A stretch of 32,658 nucleotides of DNA from UBA5972 sp964567685 (GTDB lineage: Bacteria > Pseudomonadota > Alphaproteobacteria > Rhodobacterales > Rhodobacteraceae). Positions 31,682 to 32,658 of the stretch are shown here, piece by piece; the stretch's first letter is position 1, and every line of letters starts with the position of its first letter. The notes beneath the pieces were generated by a model. It did no database searches. It had not been told where the DNA came from and saw nothing but the letters and a program-made list of their open reading frames with translations. The position numbers and the translations under genes are program-made. The stretch lies in the NCBI GenBank assembly GCA_964567685.1, contig CAZMNO010000042.1, positions 1 to 32,658 of the forward strand. Direction: 5' to 3'.

Positions 31682-32515
31682 TTTCAGCGCTCGCGCCAAT
31701 CGGCAGAATTCTTCAATACTCAGATTTTCTGCCCGCTCGGTTGGTGCAATTCCGCTGGCACTCAGCACATCTGCGATATCAGGCCTGAGCGACTTCAGAC
31801 TTGCCCGCAGCATTTTTCGCCGCTGTCCGAAAGAGGTGGCAACAAGTTTTGTCAGCGTGGCCTCATCGGCCGGAAAAGCCGGCGCATCGCGTTTTTCGAT
31901 ATGGACAACCGCCGACGTCACTTTCGGCGGAGGGGTAAAGGCCTGAGGGGAGATTTCCATGGCGATCCGTGCCTTTGCCCGCCACTGGGTCAGGATCGAA
32001 AGCCGTCCGTAAGCCTTGCTTCCCGGATCGGCAACGATACGTTCGGCGACCTCCTTTTGAAACATCAGGATCAGACTGGCCCAGAAGGGTGGCCAGTTTT
32101 CAGGTGTCAACCAGCGGATCAGAAGCTCCGTGCCGACATTGTAAGGCAGGTTCGCCACCACACGAACCGGTGACGTCAGATGCTGGCGCACGTCAATTTC
32201 CAGCGCGTCGCCTGAGATGATTTGCAGCCTGTCGGGGTAATGTTCAGCAATATCAGCGAGAACCGGAAGACAGCGCGGATCCTTTTCGATCACCAGCACT
32301 TTGCGCGCACCTGAATATAGCAGGGCGCGTGTCAGCCCGCCGGGACCGGGGCCAACCTCCAGCACATCGCAGGCGGTCAGGTCACCGGCCTGGCGGGCGA
32401 TTTTCGCCGTCAGGTTCAGATCCATCAGAAAGTTCTGCCCCAGCGATTTGCGCGCGCTCAGCCCATGTTCTTTGATCACGTCTCGAAGGGGCGGTAACCC
32501 GTCAAGCGTGCTCAT
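31676..32515 (-). CDS. rsmA: 16S rRNA (adenine(1518)-N6/adenine(1519)-N6) dimethyltransferase RsmA (KsgA)
   Basis: RsmA dimethylates two adjacent adenines near the 3' end of 16S rRNA during small-subunit maturation. The 279-residue protein begins with the family's LSARKSLGQNFLMDLNL, has the SAM motif VLEVGPGPGGLTRAL (GPGPGG at 55-60) and the catalytic NLPYNV at 122-127, and ends with the helical C-domain (FGQRRKMLRASLK). The start ATG overlaps the stop of pdxA by four bases, the common pdxA-rsmA coupling. Confidence 0.97.
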   Translation of the reverse strand: MSTLDGLPPLRDVIKEHGLSARKSLGQNFLMDLNLTAKIARQAGDLTACDVLEVGPGPGGLTRALLYSGARKVLVIEKDPRCLPVLADIAEHYPDRLQIISGDALEIDVRQHLTSPVRVVANLPYNVGTELLIRWLTPENWPPFWASLILMFQKEVAERIVADPGSKAYGRLSILTQWRAKARIAMEISPQAFTPPPKVTSAVVHIEKRDAPAFPADEATLTKLVATSFGQRRKMLRASLKSLRPDIADVLSASGIAPTERAENLSIEEFCRLARALKG

Positions 32516-32658
32516 CCGGTTTTGCCTTGCCGGTATGCAAGATCAGCGGCTTGCCTGAGGGCTGCGATCAGGCTGGAAGGGTCGGCAGCGCCGGTGCCAG
32601 CAAGATCAAAAGCGGTGCCATGATCAGGGGAGGTGCGGATGAAGGGCAGGCCGAGCGT
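32512..32658 (-). CDS. pdxA: 4-hydroxythreonine-4-phosphate dehydrogenase PdxA, C-terminal part
   Basis: Only the last 48 codons are in the window; the gene runs off the right edge. The C-terminus reads TLGLPFIRTSPDHGTAFDLA, which is the family's end segment carrying the metal-binding DHGTA, followed by GTGAADPSSLIAALRQA. PdxA oxidises 4-phosphohydroxy-L-threonine in vitamin B6 synthesis. Its stop overlaps the rsmA start. Confidence 0.93.
   Translation of the reverse strand, partial: TLGLPFIRTSPDHGTAFDLAGTGAADPSSLIAALRQAADLAYRQGKTG

Overview
This window looks like core chromosome of an alphaproteobacterium, most probably a marine Rhodobacteraceae (Roseobacter-type). The reasons are the gene content and order: ccmF-ccmH followed by a crotonase gene; pyrH-frr-uppS-cdsA-dxr-rseP-bamA-skp-fabZ-lpxA-lpxI-lpxB; prfA-prmC followed by a DUF4167 gene; and pdxA-rsmA. 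LpxI in place of LpxH, and a GCCTTCGGCGAGGATATTTT-type intergenic repeat, also fit. No rRNA, tRNA, prophage, insertion sequence or CRISPR array was seen.

Layout. Positions 1-360 are non-coding, with several small hairpins. 361-3667 (+) holds cytochrome c maturation genes ccmF and ccmH and a PaaG-like enoyl-CoA hydratase. 3725-10533 (-) is a peptide/nickel-type (Dpp/Opp) ABC uptake operon read from right to left: a Tat-exported binding protein, a stem-loop, a DppB-like permease, an enlarged 500-residue DppC-like permease, a fused double ATPase and a small ABM-domain (antibiotic biosynthesis monooxygenase-like) protein. An AraC-type regulator (10832-11674) and miaA (11784-12701) lie upstream on the same strand. 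12849-25106 (+) is a long envelope and lipid cluster: UMP kinase, ribosome recycling factor, undecaprenyl-PP synthase, CDP-DAG synthase, DXP reductoisomerase, the RseP protease, BamA, Skp, FabZ, LpxA, LpxI and LpxB. A 59-residue membrane protein gene, a terminator and a promoter sit between rseP and bamA. 25221-25691 (-) is a YbaK-type protein, and 25788-28571 (+) is the glutamine synthetase adenylyltransferase GlnE. Then come a conserved-looking 90-residue unknown, prfA-prmC and DUF4167 (+), and finally rsmA and the 3' end of pdxA (-).

How the genes work together. Most of the (+) cluster makes and places outer-membrane parts: isoprenoid precursor (dxr), lipid carrier (uppS), phospholipid precursor (cdsA), lipid A (fabZ, lpxA, lpxI, lpxB), beta-barrel insertion (bamA, skp) and intramembrane proteolysis (rseP). 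prfA and prmC form a release factor and its methylase. The ABC operon is the accessory part and the least ordinary piece: both permeases carry insertions not usual for the family, and an ABM-domain enzyme is joined to the transporter. I see no clearly novel multi-gene defence or mobile system. The best leads are this transporter, the small membrane protein between rseP and bamA, twin palindromes after lpxB, and a shift in codon style inside bamA.
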